This document shows, in pieces, positions 18,122-27,743 of a stretch of 64,000 nucleotides of DNA. This DNA is from Streptomyces hawaiiensis (lineage in GTDB: Bacteria > Actinomycetota > Actinomycetes > Streptomycetales > Streptomycetaceae). The notes beneath the pieces were generated by a model that saw only the letters and a list, made by a program, of their open reading frames with translations, was not told where the DNA came from and searched no databases. Within the stretch, counting starts at the first letter, position 1. Every line of letters starts with the position of its first letter. Position numbers and translations under genes: made by a program. The stretch is from positions 7,130,001 to 7,194,000 of the forward strand of contig NZ_CP021978.1 in assembly GCF_004803895.1 (NCBI RefSeq). Direction: 5' to 3'.

Positions 18122-18143
18122 CCCCCGCGCTGACCGGCCGGGG
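18122..18143 (+). terminator. Rho-independent terminator
   Basis: CCCCCG (18122-18127) pairs with CGGGGG at the end of the stretch, followed by TTTCTTC. It lies about 50 bases after the membrane-protein gene. Confidence 0.6.
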
Positions 18144-18202
18144 GTTTCTTCATGCCCTCGGAGGTAGCACCCACTTGCCCACCGTCCAGCACCAGGTCGT
18201 TA

Positions 18203-19379
18203 CTGACTTCAGCTCGTCGGGGTGAATCTTTGCGAAGACCCTGATGGGTGTGGGTGGGCGGCTGTATCCGTGTGGTGTGAGATATGCGGATGGGGGCGGG
18301 TTGACCCCTGCGGGACGTCGCCGCCGGGAGTCGGTACGGGTACAGGCGGCCGAGTTGTACGAGCAGGAGACCAAGCCGTCGGAGGTCGCACGGCGCCTGC
18401 GGGTGAGCGTGAAGTCGGCGTGCCACTGGCACCAGTTGTGGCGGGACGGCGGTCGTGAGGCTCTGGCTTCCCGCGGCCCGAGTGGATCCCGTTGCCGGCT
18501 GTCCCCGCGCTGTCTGGAGAAACTGGCCGCGTACCTCGATGAGGGCCCGGCCGCCCACGGCTGGGTGGAGGACCAGGTGTGGACCGCATCGAGGGTGGCC
18601 ACACTGATCGGCAGGAAGTTCCACGTCTCCTACGTCTCCTACAGCGTCTCCGGCGCCACGCGGCTGATGCACCGGCTCGGCTTCAGCCCGCAGGTCCCCG
18701 CACGCAGGGTCGCCGAGCGCGACGAGCGGGCCGTGACCGCGTGGAAGGAGGCGACCTGGGCGGAGGTAAAAGGGCCCGGGCGGCCTGCGGGGGTTACATC
18801 TGCTTCGAGGACGAAGCAGGGTTCACCCGGAAGCCGCCACGGGGACGAACCTGGGGCCGGCGAGGGCGCACCCCGGTCGTGACCGTCAGCGGGCGCCGCT
18901 CAGGGCGCCTGTCGGTGGCCGGGCTGATCGCGATACGGCCGGGCTCGCGCACCCGGCTGTGTCACCGGCTGCGCACCCCCCGAGCGGGCAGCAGCGCACG
19001 CCGCAGCATGGGCGAGCGGGACTTCATCGCGCTCATCGACGGCGTCCACCAGCTCGTCAAGGCACCGATCGTGCTGGTCTGGGACCGTCTGAACACCCAC
19101 GTCTCCCACGCTATGCGCGAGCTGACCGCCGAGCGGGAGTGGTTGACGGTGTTCCTGCTGCCCGCCTACTCGCCCGATCTCAACCCCGTCGAGTGGGTAT
19201 GGGCACACGTCAAGCGGAGCTTGGCCAACCTCGCCGTGGTCGCGCTCGACCGGCTCGAAGCCCTCGTCCGTAACCGGCTAAAAGCGCCTTCAGTACCGGC
19301 CCGACACCCTCAACGGCTTCATAGCCGGCACCGGCCTGACCTTCAACGAACCCACGTCCCCTTGACGAGCCGAAGTCAA
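18203..19379 (+). mobile_element. IS630-family element flanked by TA
   Basis: The element has imperfect 16-bp terminal repeats: CTGACTTCAGCTCGTC (18203-18218) and, reversed from 19364-19379, TTGACTTCGGCTCGTC (14 of 16 match). TA dinucleotides lie outside both ends (18201-18202; 19380-19381), the IS630 target duplication. The transposase is split: frame one (18244 onward) has the N-terminal helix-turn-helix (AAELYEQETKPSEVARRLRV); at AAAAGGG near 18768 a -1 shift leads into the DDE part (GYICFEDEAGFTRKPPRGR; IVLVWDRLNTHVSHAM; LLPAYSPDLNPVEWVWAHVK). The AAAAG shift is normal for this group. Near 19280, in CTAAAAGC, one extra A shifts the last 25 residues (QYRPDTLNGFIAGTGLTF is in another frame), so this copy is probably damaged. 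Confidence 0.88.
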
Positions 19380-19421
19380 TACTGCCGTGCAGTCGGCTGG
19401 ATGACAGGAGACCCTGGTGCA

Positions 19422-20192
19422 GTGAATCAGGTTCAGGAGATCGTGGGGCTGGTCGGCGGTGTGCTGGGCCAAGATGTCATCGGCACCTACCTCCACGGCT
19501 CCGCCGTGCTCGGTGGACTTAGGCCGGCCAGCGACGTGGACGTGTTGGTCGTCTCCCGGCGGCGAATGGATGAGCAGGATCGACGGACCCTCTGCGGTGG
19601 ACTGCTCCGGATCTCCGGCTCCCGAAACAAGGTCCGCCCGGTCGAGCTCACCGTGGTCGTCCAGTCCGAGGTCCAGCCGTGGCGGTACCCGCCGACCGGC
19701 GATTTCCTTTACGGCGAGTGGCTGCGTGCGGAGTACGAGGCCGGGAATGTCCCCCAGCCGGAGCCGATGCCCGATCTGGCCCTGCTGATCACTATGACGC
19801 TGACCGGCGACCACCCCTTCACCGGCCCGCGCCCGGCGCAGGTCCTCGACCCCGTTCCGCAGGCCGACCTGATCCGGGCGAGTGTGGCGGGTATCCCCGG
19901 CCTGCTCGACGACCTTCACAGCGACACCCGCAACGTCCTGCTGACCTTCGCCCGTATCTGGACCACGCTCGCCACTGGCCAGATCAAGTCGAAGGACGCC
20001 GCCGCCGACTGGGCCCTTGCCCAGCTCCCGCCCGAGCACCGCGCCGCCCTCGGGTACGCCAGGCAGCTCTATCTCAACTGCCCCTACTCTGAAGAGAGCT
20101 GGAGTGATGAATTGCAGGCGCAGGTGCGTCCCCATGTGGACCGCGTGCTTGCTGAGATCGACCGGCTGCGTGCCTGTGATAGGGCTCTTTGA
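19422..20192 (+). CDS. Aminoglycoside nucleotidyltransferase, ANT(3'')/AadA-like
   Basis: The 256-residue protein has the nucleotidyltransferase motif GSAVLGGLRPASDVDVLVV with the metal-binding Asp pair, and the C-terminal helical AadA domain (LPPEHRAALGYARQLYL). AadA-type enzymes adenylylate streptomycin and spectinomycin. I chose GTG 19422 because AGGAG lies 11 bases before it; ATG 19401 is an in-frame alternative. The gene begins 43 bases after the IS630 element. An extra base in the transposase puts its frame in phase with this gene without an intervening stop, so read-through fusion is formally possible. Actual resistance is not shown; many Streptomyces have chromosomal relatives. Confidence 0.85.
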   Translation: MNQVQEIVGLVGGVLGQDVIGTYLHGSAVLGGLRPASDVDVLVVSRRRMDEQDRRTLCGGLLRISGSRNKVRPVELTVVVQSEVQPWRYPPTGDFLYGEWLRAEYEAGNVPQPEPMPDLALLITMTLTGDHPFTGPRPAQVLDPVPQADLIRASVAGIPGLLDDLHSDTRNVLLTFARIWTTLATGQIKSKDAAADWALAQLPPEHRAALGYARQLYLNCPYSEESWSDELQAQVRPHVDRVLAEIDRLRACDRAL

Positions 20193-20284
20193 AATGCCCA
20201 AACCCCTCGCTATGGGTGCGGACAGACCTGCTCGCCCCCACCTGCACTCTGGCCGTACCGCCGTCCGAATGATGAGGTGGCACG

Positions 20285-20440
20285 GTGAGCATCCAAGATG
20301 AAGCGGCGGCTGTCCGACCGTTGACGCTGGCTTGGGTGAGCCGGCACCTGGAGGTCGGCGAACGAATCGTCAGAACCGAGGCGCTGCACGGCGGCATCAC
20401 TGCCGAAATGCAGAGGCTGACCATCGGCACGCGGGACGGA
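20285..20440 (+). pseudogene. 5' stub of an aminoglycoside-phosphotransferase-family gene
   Basis: The first 50 residues from GTG 20285 (LTLAWVSRHLEVGERIVRTE, then ALHGGITAEMQRLTIGTRDG) match the start of APH-type phosphotransferases, including the nucleotide-binding loop region. After about 20440 the similarity stops and the frame runs into unrelated sequence, ending at 20554. The kinase core is missing, so this is a dead fragment. Confidence 0.5.
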
Positions 20441-20695
20441 GACATCCCCATCACCCGAACCGCGCGAGTTGAGGGCCGCTGCCTGAAGTCCCAGGGTGTC
20501 AAACCTGACGCGGTGGTCCACCTGCGTCCTGCCGCGCCCTCCAGCAGGGGGTGAGCAGCTCGGCGGCGGCAAGGTTGCCCACCGCACGCGCCCAGGCTGC
20601 TCCAGCAACCATCGCAAGGCGCACCTCGGCCCGGCCGAGGCGGACTGAACGCAGCGCCAGGGGCGTCTCCCCCGGCCCACCATCGTCACCCTGAA
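20441..20695. other. Stretch without a recognisable gene
   Basis: Between the phosphotransferase stub and the integrase remnant nothing is recognised; it probably contains the deletion junction that removed the 5' end of the integrase gene. Confidence 0.35.
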
Positions 20696-21555
20696 GTGCC
20701 GAACTCAGTAACGGAGGACCATGTGGTGGAGTGGATGCGGTGGGCACTCCAAGGAGGCCATGTCCGCGGCGTGAACACCGGAATGGGTCTCGGGGTCACG
20801 TCGGTGGACATGAGCCTGGCCCGGCTGAAGGATGCCCTGAACCGCGCTGTCACGCGCGGCCTGGTGACCGTGAACGTAGCCAGCGAAGTGCACATCCCGC
20901 TGAAGGCCCGCAAGGCGGAGCGGAAGACGAAGGCGGTCGTCCAGCCGTGGAACGCCTCGGAGGTGGGTGCCTTGTCGCTGTGATGAAGGTGGACCGTCTG
21001 TACGCGCCGCTGCTGCTGTCCTTGATGGGGCTCCGTCCGGCGGAGGTCTGCGGCTTGAGGTGGTCGGACATCGACCTGCACGCGGGCACGCTCAGCATCG
21101 CTGACACGCGGACCATGATGGGGAACCGCACAGTGGTGGAGAAGGACACGAAGAGCATGGCGGGGGAGCGCGTTTTGCCGCTTCCGAGTTTGGTAAGGGA
21201 GGCGCTGAAGGCGTTCCGTGCCACGCAGGCAGTGGAACGTCTGGCGGCGGGTGACGGCTATGAGGGCGCCGGTTACGTACTCGTGGATGAACTTGGCGCC
21301 GCGTTGAACGCTCGGCAGTTGCGGGTGCGGGCCTACAAGATCATGGATGAAAACGGCCTTCGCAGGGTCCGTCTGTACGATGCTCGGGCGTCTTGCCTCA
21401 CGTACCTCGCCAATAACGGGGTGCCGGATCACCTGCTTGCCATGTGGGCCGGGCACACGAACGTGAAGACGACGAAGAAGTGGTACGTGAAGCCGGACGT
21501 GGCGGACCTGCTTCCAGCAGCGGAGGCATGGGGAGGTCTCGCAGGGGGCGTGTGA
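20696..21555 (+). pseudogene. Tyrosine site-specific recombinase (integrase), truncated and frameshifted
   Basis: A first frame (20696-20983) carries part of the core-binding domain (MSLARLKDALNRAVTRGLVT). Near 20970 one base is lost and the catalytic domain follows in the next frame: LMGLRPAEVCGLRWSDIDLH (first catalytic Arg), VRLYDARASCLTYLANNGV (second Arg, with Tyr in the usual His position as in pSAM2-type integrases), MWAGHTNVKTTKKWYV (His and the nucleophile Tyr) and the stop at 21555. The first 150 or so residues are missing. It is the relic of an integrated element. No tRNA gene or att-like repeat is visible beside it. Confidence 0.78.
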
Positions 21556-21809
21556 CAGATCGTGACAGATGAAGGTGTGAACCCGTGAGCGAAGCCAAGA
21601 TCGAAACGCTGCAATACCGCTTTGACGGGCCAGAAGCCTGTCTTGATCTTGGGACCGTCCCTCGGTACCACATGGCACATGTCGTAGAAGCCGTCTTTGG
21701 GCGTCCACACGGTCCGGAACGACACCGTTTGCGTAGGCAGATTCCCTGAGGTCCGGGAGCATCTACGGGGTTGGTGACACGGGCGTGACACGTGAGGCAC
21801 CTCTGGCGG

Positions 21810-22290
21810 CCTGATGGCCGGCCGCCACCGCGCGTTCCTGGTCGTCGACGCCCTGGGCATGGCTGTCGGCCGCGGTCGGCTCAAGCCCGGCTGCATCGCG
21901 CATTCCGATCGCGGATCGGAGTACGACCCGACGCCGACCTGGTGCCGGCCACGCTGGAGTACGCCCTCGCGTCCCGCGAGGTCGAGTCCGGCTGGCTCAT
22001 CCATCCCGCCGACCACGGCCGTCAGTACACGTCCATCAATCTGACAACTCGCCTCATGGGAGCGGGAGTTCGGGCATCAATAGGTTCCGTCGGGGACTCG
22101 TACAACAATGCTCTCGCCGAGAACCTGTGGATGCTGATCAAGACGGAGTGCGTGCGCGGTCGCGTCTTCGCGACCAGGGCTGAGGCGAACCTCGCGCTCT
22201 TCCAGTACATCGACTGCTCCCACATCAGCCGGCGGATCCAGGAACGGCTCGGCTGGCTCAGCCCGACGAGTACCGCAGCACAGTCGGCCG
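21810..22290 (+). pseudogene. IS3-family transposase remnant (orfB C-terminal part)
   Basis: The DDE integrase core end of IS3 OrfB is visible: DHGRQYTSINLTTRLMGAG, SIGSVGDSYNNALAENLWML (conserved GDSYDN region) and KTECVRGRVFATRAEANLAL with the catalytic Glu. The 5' half is degraded (frameshifts before 21980) and the sequence breaks off after [12 protein letters not shown] where the IS30 remnant begins. It is inactive. The stretch 21556-21809 before it has no recognisable gene. Confidence 0.75.
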
Positions 22291-23465
22291 ACGGTCGGGG
22301 TGGTCCTGACGGGCGAGGAACGGGGGTCGGCCGTTGAGTTGCTGGGCGACGTGTTCGAGGTCTTCGGGGCTGTGCACGGACGGGTCGGTGCTCTTGGGGA
22401 AGTACTGCCTCAGCAGGCCGTTGACGGCACGTGTTCTCCGAGTCACCCGACGATCCCGCCGAACCTCTCCCGTCGAAGAAGCCCGGCCCGCCAAGGCTGC
22501 ACCAATAGGTGTTCTCGTTCGAGCCGCGCTGCCAGGGTGAGTGCGGGTCGCAGAAGTAGACCGGTACTCCCGTGGCGACGGTGAACTGTTTGTGTGCGGC
22601 CATCTCGCAGCCCTGGTCCCAGGTCAGCGAGCCGCGCAGGTGCGCGGGCAAGGTCTGGATCAGGGGAACCAGCATGTCGCGGACCTCCTCGGCGGTGTGT
22701 CCGCCGGGCAGATGCCCGAGCATGAGTAGCGGGTGGAGCGCTCGACCAGGATCACGATCGCGCTCTCGCTGCGGGGGCCGACGATCAGATCGCCTTCCCA
22801 GTGGCCGGGCACCGCCCGGTCCTCGACCTCGGCAGGACGCTCGAGATCATCACCATCTCGTCGACGAACCGGCGGGTGCGCTGCTCGGGGCTGCGGTGGG
22901 GTTTGCGGCGGGTGCGCCCGCTGCGCAGCGCGGCCGCGACTTCGCGGCGCAGTCCGCCACGGGCCTGGACGTAGATCGCCTGGTAGATCGTTTCCGGACT
23001 CACGTGCATGCTCTCGTCGTCGGTGCAGTTCGGCCTCGACCGTTGCGACGGATGACTCCGAAGCGGTGGCGACGATGGTGGTCACACCGGTCTTGTAGTC
23101 GATGCGGCGCCCGTCGGGATGCAGGCGCGAGTGGCCGATCTGCCGGATACCGCGGTCCCAGTCCTCAGCGGTGCGTTCATGGACGCCGGCCTGCGCGGCG
23201 GCCTCGCGGCGCCGGACTCCCGCAGCACGCAGCCGCTCGTACTCCGCCCGACCGGGGTGGGCGGGCCTGCGAGGCTTGCCGCGACCGCGGATTCCGGCCT
23301 GGCGTGCCCCTCCGAACGCCGTGTTGCGGTTCACTCCGACTGCACGAGCCGCAGCAGTGATGCTGCCGTTCTCCCTGTCCAGCGCCTCGAAGAACCTCGC
23401 CTTCAGTACCTCGAAATCCACGATCCCCGCAACTCCCTGAACTCCAGGGTGTTGCGGGGATCAAT
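22290..23465 (-). pseudogene. IS30-family transposase remnant
   Basis: Read from 23421 downward, the IS30 pieces lie in several frames: an N-terminal helix-turn-helix region ([20 protein letters not shown]), the motif [20 protein letters not shown], then [20 protein letters not shown] (catalytic Asp), then in another frame [20 protein letters not shown] and [17 protein letters not shown] (second Asp and Glu), and in a third [13 protein letters not shown] with [14 protein letters not shown]. At least three frameshifts make it inactive. A terminal-repeat-like sequence GGGGATCAATAGAACCCGCC ends it at the right. Confidence 0.82.
23422..23462. repeat. Long hairpin at the right end of the IS30 remnant
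   Basis: GATCCCCGCAACTCCCTG (23422-23439) pairs with CAGGGTGTTGCGGGGATC (23445-23462) with one mismatch over 18 bp and a 5-base loop. It overlaps the start of the IS30 reading frame and probably contains its terminal repeat. Confidence 0.6.
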
Positions 23466-23619
23466 AGAACCCGCCCTCGGCGGGGCTTCTGTGCGCAGGG
23501 GTTACGACGGAGTGCAGCGGCTGGTGTGGGCACCGTTGCACTCCGGCTCTCCGCTTGAGCACGCGGAGCAAGGACGCCTTTTCAGTACGGCCACTGATCG
23601 GGTGACGCCGGTAGTGTGC

Positions 23620-23697
23620 GCAACGCACGAGACTCCCGTTCCGTTGGGGGAGGCGTTCGAAGTCTCAACCCACCGGCGCAGGAGCCTCGTGCGTTGC
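23620..23697. repeat. Short inverted-repeat unit (MITE-like)
   Basis: GCAACGCACGAGACTCC (23620-23636) and GGAGCCTCGTGCGTTGC (23681-23697) are inverted repeats with one mismatch over 17 bp, enclosing only 44 bases. No gene is inside. It looks like the two ends of an IS with its interior lost. Confidence 0.5.
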
Positions 23698-23792
23698 AGA
23701 GCCGACCCCTTCCCTTGATCAGTAGGTACGTCGGCAGCATCGCTCTTCAGCGGCCACCGGCGTGCGTTATTCGAGACAGGAACAGACGGGCA

Positions 23793-24098
23793 TTACCTCT
23801 TGACGTAGAGGTAGTAGAAGGGTGAGAAGGGGCCGACCGAGACGCAAAGGTATGCGCTCCACTTGCCCTCCGCGATGCCGTTGCTACCCGCCGACTCGCA
23901 GGAAGCAGCCATGCCATAGAACGAGGCTTCGCGAACGAAACCCTCAGGAGGCGTCCATGGCTTCGCGGAGGAAGCCGCAGGCTGGTGTGCGGCGCTGACA
24001 GGATTGCCATCCGAGGCGGCAAAAGCCTGCGGGACGCTCAGGGCGAGCATGCCGACCAGAATCGCGCAGGGCACAGCTTTCCGTATCGAACGAGTCAT
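23793..24098 (-). CDS. Small secreted protein of unknown function
   Basis: The 101-residue protein starts at ATG 24098 with GAAGGA 7-12 bases before it. Residues 1-27 are a signal peptide (RSIRKAVPCAILVGMLALS, cleavage after QAFA). The mature part of about 73 residues has two Cys (ASCESAG; AYLCVSV) that could form one disulfide, and ends with an aromatic-rich tail FSPFYYLYVKR. Small exported two-Cys proteins like this are common in Streptomyces and have no assigned role. It stands alone between IS remnants. Confidence 0.65.
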   Translation of the reverse strand: MTRSIRKAVPCAILVGMLALSVPQAFAASDGNPVSAAHQPAASSAKPWTPPEGFVREASFYGMAASCESAGSNGIAEGKWSAYLCVSVGPFSPFYYLYVKR

Positions 24099-24099
24099 A

Positions 24100-25030
24100 G
24101 CACATTCCTTCTCGTTGGGTCGCGTCGAAATGAAATAGGACACACGGCTCCGCCACGGGAACATGGCGACCGTTCATCAGTCCGCTAAAGCCTGTTGCAG
24201 AGCGAGGGCAGCGCTTGCTTCACGCCGTAATCTCGTTTGACGAGCACTGCGTGCCTGGATTTTGGCGATCCGCAGTGCCTATTGATCTCGCCGCAAGGCG
24301 CTACGCGATCTTCCAGCACTGCAACACGCTTTCTAAGCAATGTCTCGAAAGTTGGCGAGCTGGTTCAGCCTCGAGCTGGTCGCGCAGGTGCTCTGTGCTC
24401 AACGACCGTGCTCATCGGGGTTCGCCGAGCTGCATCCGGCCCAGTTCCCCCGCCAGGAACAGGTGGTACGGATCAAGGGCGGACGCACTTTGCCGCCTCG
24501 GCCCAACTTACTATAGGCCGTGGATCTCGAGGACCTGGGTCCTGCTAGTGGCGATGTAATAGGGCACTAGACTGCGCACCAACCTCTCAGCTCTCAGGAT
24601 ATGTCATCGTGAGAATGTTGCAAGCTTAGAGCATAATGCAATCCGCGCCGAGGAGACAGTACTGACCAATGAATTAAGTAGATTGCAGTCACCTCGACCG
24701 CCAGTGTATACACCCTGAAGTCTAAGATGTCTTTCCCGCTTGCGTCAAGTATCTTATAAGCCAGGCAACGGCTCATTGTGAGCGTCTCCGACATCGGAGA
24801 AGAAGACGCTACGGCGGCACGAAGGAGCGCCCCTAGAGGGGATAGGTTGTGAGCAACATGGGCGCTGTCAATCGCTTTTCCCTAAGGGGTCGCAGAAGAA
24901 CAACGTGCAGGCGATCGGTGCGTCGGCCTGCGCAGTCAAGTCTCAGAACCCACAAGTTGATTCTCTGCGAGCCCTAACGAGCTCGTGCACGGTAGGCGGT
25001 GAGACGTCGCGAGCTTCGGTGCGGCCCGGG
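24100..25030. other. Degenerate region, partly AT-rich, without a recognisable gene
   Basis: About 930 bases hold no convincing gene. The stretch 24560-24800 is clearly richer in A+T than its surroundings and has stops in all frames. Short frames (for example 24594-24794 minus) are unlike known proteins. It may be decayed foreign DNA. Confidence 0.5.
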
Positions 25031-25031
25031 T

Positions 25032-26110
25032 TCACTTCTGCCGTGTTGGCTTCAGGTCCACGGTCTGCTGGTGGGACAGCAAGCCGGCGATTGCTTGGAT
25101 GGTGTTGCTCGCGGCGGCCGGGGTGGCGGGTCAGGGCCCGCCAGTTCTGCAGATGGGCGATGCCGTGCTCGACCCGGATACGGCGTGAGGAGTGTGCCTT
25201 GCGCTGGCGCTCGTACATCTCCTCGTACCAGTCGGCGGCGTTCTTCTTGAACTTGCGGTGCGGTGGTGTCATCACCCGGCCGCCGGTCTGGGCGCCCAGG
25301 CCCTGGTAGCGGGCATCGGCGAGGATCTCGACTGCGGGCCCGTCGGCCAGGAACCTGGCCAGCCCTAACTGGCGGGCTTGGGTGATATCCGCGCAGCTTG
25401 CGGGCCGTGCTGGGCTGCACCACAGCACGCGACCTTCGCCGTCTGTGACGACCACGGACTTGACGGCGTTCTGCTGTTCTTGCCGGAGATGAAGGTGTCC
25501 CGGTCCTTGCGTCCGGCGGCCGGGCGGCGAACCCGGATCTCGGTGCCGTCGACGATGCCGGTCATTCCGCTCGACCCGAGATGGTCGACGACCTCGGCCA
25601 GAGACCGCAGCCGCACGTCGGGGCTGACGGTGCATCCTCGCTCGGCGAGCAGGGGCCGCACCTCGCCGACGGCCCGGGTGATGGTAGAGCGGTCCACTCC
25701 GAACCAGCAGGCCAGCACGTCATGGGTGGCCCCGTGACGAAGATGGACGAGCGTGGCGGGAGCCGGTCGACGAACACCAGCCGGTGCTTCGCGCCGGCCC
25801 CCACATCCCGCTTCCGCGGTCGAGCGGCAAGCCTCGCTTGGTAACGCTCCTGCCGCAACGGGCCGATCTCCTCGACGAGTACGGTAATCACGCCGGCAGT
25901 GCGGCGGGGTTGCCGGACCCGACGCCGAGGGCGCCCGATCAGCGTCGTGATCCGCGACAGGGTCTGGTCCGGCCCATGCGCCACCGGGCCCTTGGCCAGC
26001 TCCCGGGCCAGCACGGCGAACAGTTCGTCGCTGAGCAGCGGCAGTGATGCCGGGCCTTTCGAGGACAGGGCTCCCGGCCGGTCCAGCGACCAAGCCTTGG
26101 TCAACGCTGT
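25032..26110 (-). pseudogene. IS5-family (DDE_4/HARBI-like) transposase, multiply frameshifted
   Basis: Pieces of one transposase lie in three frames on the minus strand: LPLLSDELFAVLARELAKGP near the start; ATLVHLRHGATHDVLACWFG, VDRSTITRAVGEVRPLLAER and GMTGIVDGTEIRVRRPA (first Asp) in a second; then VKSVVVTDGEGRVLWCSPA, VEILADARYQGLGAQTG (second Asp) and IRVEHGIAHLQNWRAL (Glu) in a third. At least three indels separate them. The catalytic residues are recognisable but no full protein can be made. Confidence 0.8.
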
Positions 26111-26290
26111 ACCGACCGGATGCTGACCCGCGGGTCGTGAGCGATGACCGCGTCTTCGCCGCCCTGCCTGTACCGCTCGGCCGCCTGTAACCGCGACTTC
26201 TCGCGGCAGGCCCGCCGTTCGTCGGTTAGCCCGCCCCCTTGCGCACACCTCATGCAGTCGGCATACCGCAGGGATCACGAGACGTCAGCC

Positions 26291-27226
26291 CTACGGCACC
26301 ACGCTTCGGAGGTCGCAGTCGAGTTGAGCGAGGCTTTCCGTGGCAATGCGTTCGAAGACCCTCTCATCCGCAGCAAAGTAGGAGTCAGGAATTGGCCAAT
26401 GTATGACAATCTCAGTGAAGCCGAGCTGTGCGTGCCTTCCGGCGAAGTCGACAAAAGCGTCGAGAGATTGCAGGGGAATACTACGGTCGGGTGTGAATCC
26501 GGTTAGGAGAATCCTTTCTATTCCGTCGGGATTGCGGCCAAGATTCTTGCAGGATGCACTTAAGGTTTCGATTTGCTTACGCAGGGCCTGGATCGACTGC
26601 TCTGGTGTCCCATTCTCGTATAGTTTCATATCTCCTGTTGTTACCCATGCCTGACCATATCGTGCAGCAAGTTCTATTCCCCTTGGGCCAGCGGCTGCCA
26701 CTGCAAAGGGAAGGCGCGGCCGCTGCACGCAGCCGGGGATATTTCGCACCTCGCTGGCTGAATAGAATGATCCATCATAAGATGTACCGGTTGCGGTATC
26801 TTGACGCAGCAGAAGGTCTAGAAGGAGGACGAATTCAGCGTAGCGGTCGGCTCGTTCGCGGGGCGACCATGGTTCTTGACCGAGAGCGGTAGCGTCGAAT
26901 CCTGTTCCGCCAGATCCTACACCTAATGTGAATCGTCCTTGGGAGACATCATCCAGGGAGATTAGTTCCTTTGCAAGGCTTACAGGATGCCTGAAGTTTG
27001 GAGTGGTTACGAGTGTCCCGAGTCGCATTCTCTGGGTGACAGTCGAAGCCGCTGTAAGCGTAGGTAGTGCGCCGAACCATGATCGGTTTCGGAAGGAGCG
27101 CCATGACAAATGATCGTAAGTATAGCCAGCATTGAACCCAAGTTCTTCTGCCCGTTCCCAGAGGATCTTACCCCCCTCGTGCCAGCGACGATGCGGAAGA
27201 ATTACTGTGCTTAGACGCAGACTCAT
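26291..27226 (-). CDS. LLM-class (luciferase-like) flavin-dependent oxidoreductase
   Basis: The 311-residue protein has the bacterial luciferase-like TIM-barrel pattern: LRLSTVILPHRRWHEGGKI, LGFNAGYTYDHLSWRS, TQRMRLGTLVTTPNFRHP, the LDDVSQGRFTLGVGSGG signature and AAAGPRGIELAARYGQAW. These enzymes use FMN or F420 as a hydride carrier. The substrate is unknown. ATG 27226 fits the start of family members. Third codon positions contain far more A and T than in the neighbouring genes, pointing to a recent origin from a lower-GC source. In griselimycin-type 4-methylproline routes a reductase for the cyclic imine is needed; a link to this gene, 8 kb away across IS debris, would be pure speculation. 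Confidence 0.85.
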   Translation of the reverse strand: MSLRLSTVILPHRRWHEGGKILWERAEELGFNAGYTYDHLSWRSFRNRSWFGALPTLTAASTVTQRMRLGTLVTTPNFRHPVSLAKELISLDDVSQGRFTLGVGSGGTGFDATALGQEPWSPRERADRYAEFVLLLDLLLRQDTATGTSYDGSFYSASEVRNIPGCVQRPRLPFAVAAAGPRGIELAARYGQAWVTTGDMKLYENGTPEQSIQALRKQIETLSASCKNLGRNPDGIERILLTGFTPDRSIPLQSLDAFVDFAGRHAQLGFTEIVIHWPIPDSYFAADERVFERIATESLAQLDCDLRSVVP

Positions 27227-27369
27227 GCCTCTGACATTACTAGATGACTCCGTTGGGGCCCTCGGGTACAGGGTGTATCGCAGTGAACGGCCAGCAGTAT
27301 GAGAAACATTTGCTATTTCGAGCGAAATAGAGGAATATGCCCCCATGTGGCCCTACCCGCTGACAACGG

Positions 27370-27519
27370 CTAACACAATGAGCCGAGCTGCCGATGGGAG
27401 ATGAGACAGCAGGCGAGTTTGAGGAACGCTGCATGGATGTCGGCCCGACGTTCCCAGCAAGTACGCAGGCGTCGGAAGCCGTGGGGCCAGGCAAAGGTCC
27501 GCTCGATCACATACCGGAG
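27370..27519 (-). pseudogene. 3' fragment of an IS5-family transposase
   Basis: Reading the minus strand from 27519, the frame encodes VIERTFAWPHGFRRLRTCWE, RRADIHAAFLKLACCLISHR and then QLGSLC and a stop. This is the conserved Glu-containing end of IS5-type transposases. Nothing else of the element remains. Confidence 0.65.
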
Positions 27520-27743
27520 ATGCCCTGCTCCTGTTCAGCGATAACGAAGGCGCTTTCGCCGCCGGCGTCCATTCCGGTGTCCAGGATCTTGTCGTTCAGC
27601 AAGGTCGCGGCCTGGTCGGCCAGGAAGAGCCGAGTTCCCTCGATGCTCAAGACCTGATCGCCATCGGCGGGTGCTGCGGTAACCCGAAGCTGCCAGGTCT
27701 CGGCGGAACCATCGGTCGTGGATATGCGCAGCCCGGCGCCCGT
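27520..27743 (-). pseudogene. Fragment of a HesB/IscA-like Fe-S cluster protein gene
   Basis: The minus-strand frame carries GAGLRISTTDGSAETWQL, then LSIEGTRLFLADQAATLLND and KILDTGMDAGGESAFVIAEQ. This resembles the central and C-terminal parts of a small actinobacterial HesB/IscA-like family. Its 5' end is unlike the family and its 3' end runs into the IS5 fragment, so it is broken on both sides. Confidence 0.45.

Noticed and set aside
21556-21809. Possible tRNA or attachment site after the integrase
   Set aside because: No cloverleaf or convincing core repeat could be found by eye; the short CGTGACAGAT repeats are too small to support a claim.
26291-27226. LLM-class enzyme as the missing imine reductase of the 4-methylproline route
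   Set aside because: It lies over 8 kb away behind IS remnants and an unrelated cassette, on the other strand and with different base composition; nothing in the sequence links it to the cluster.
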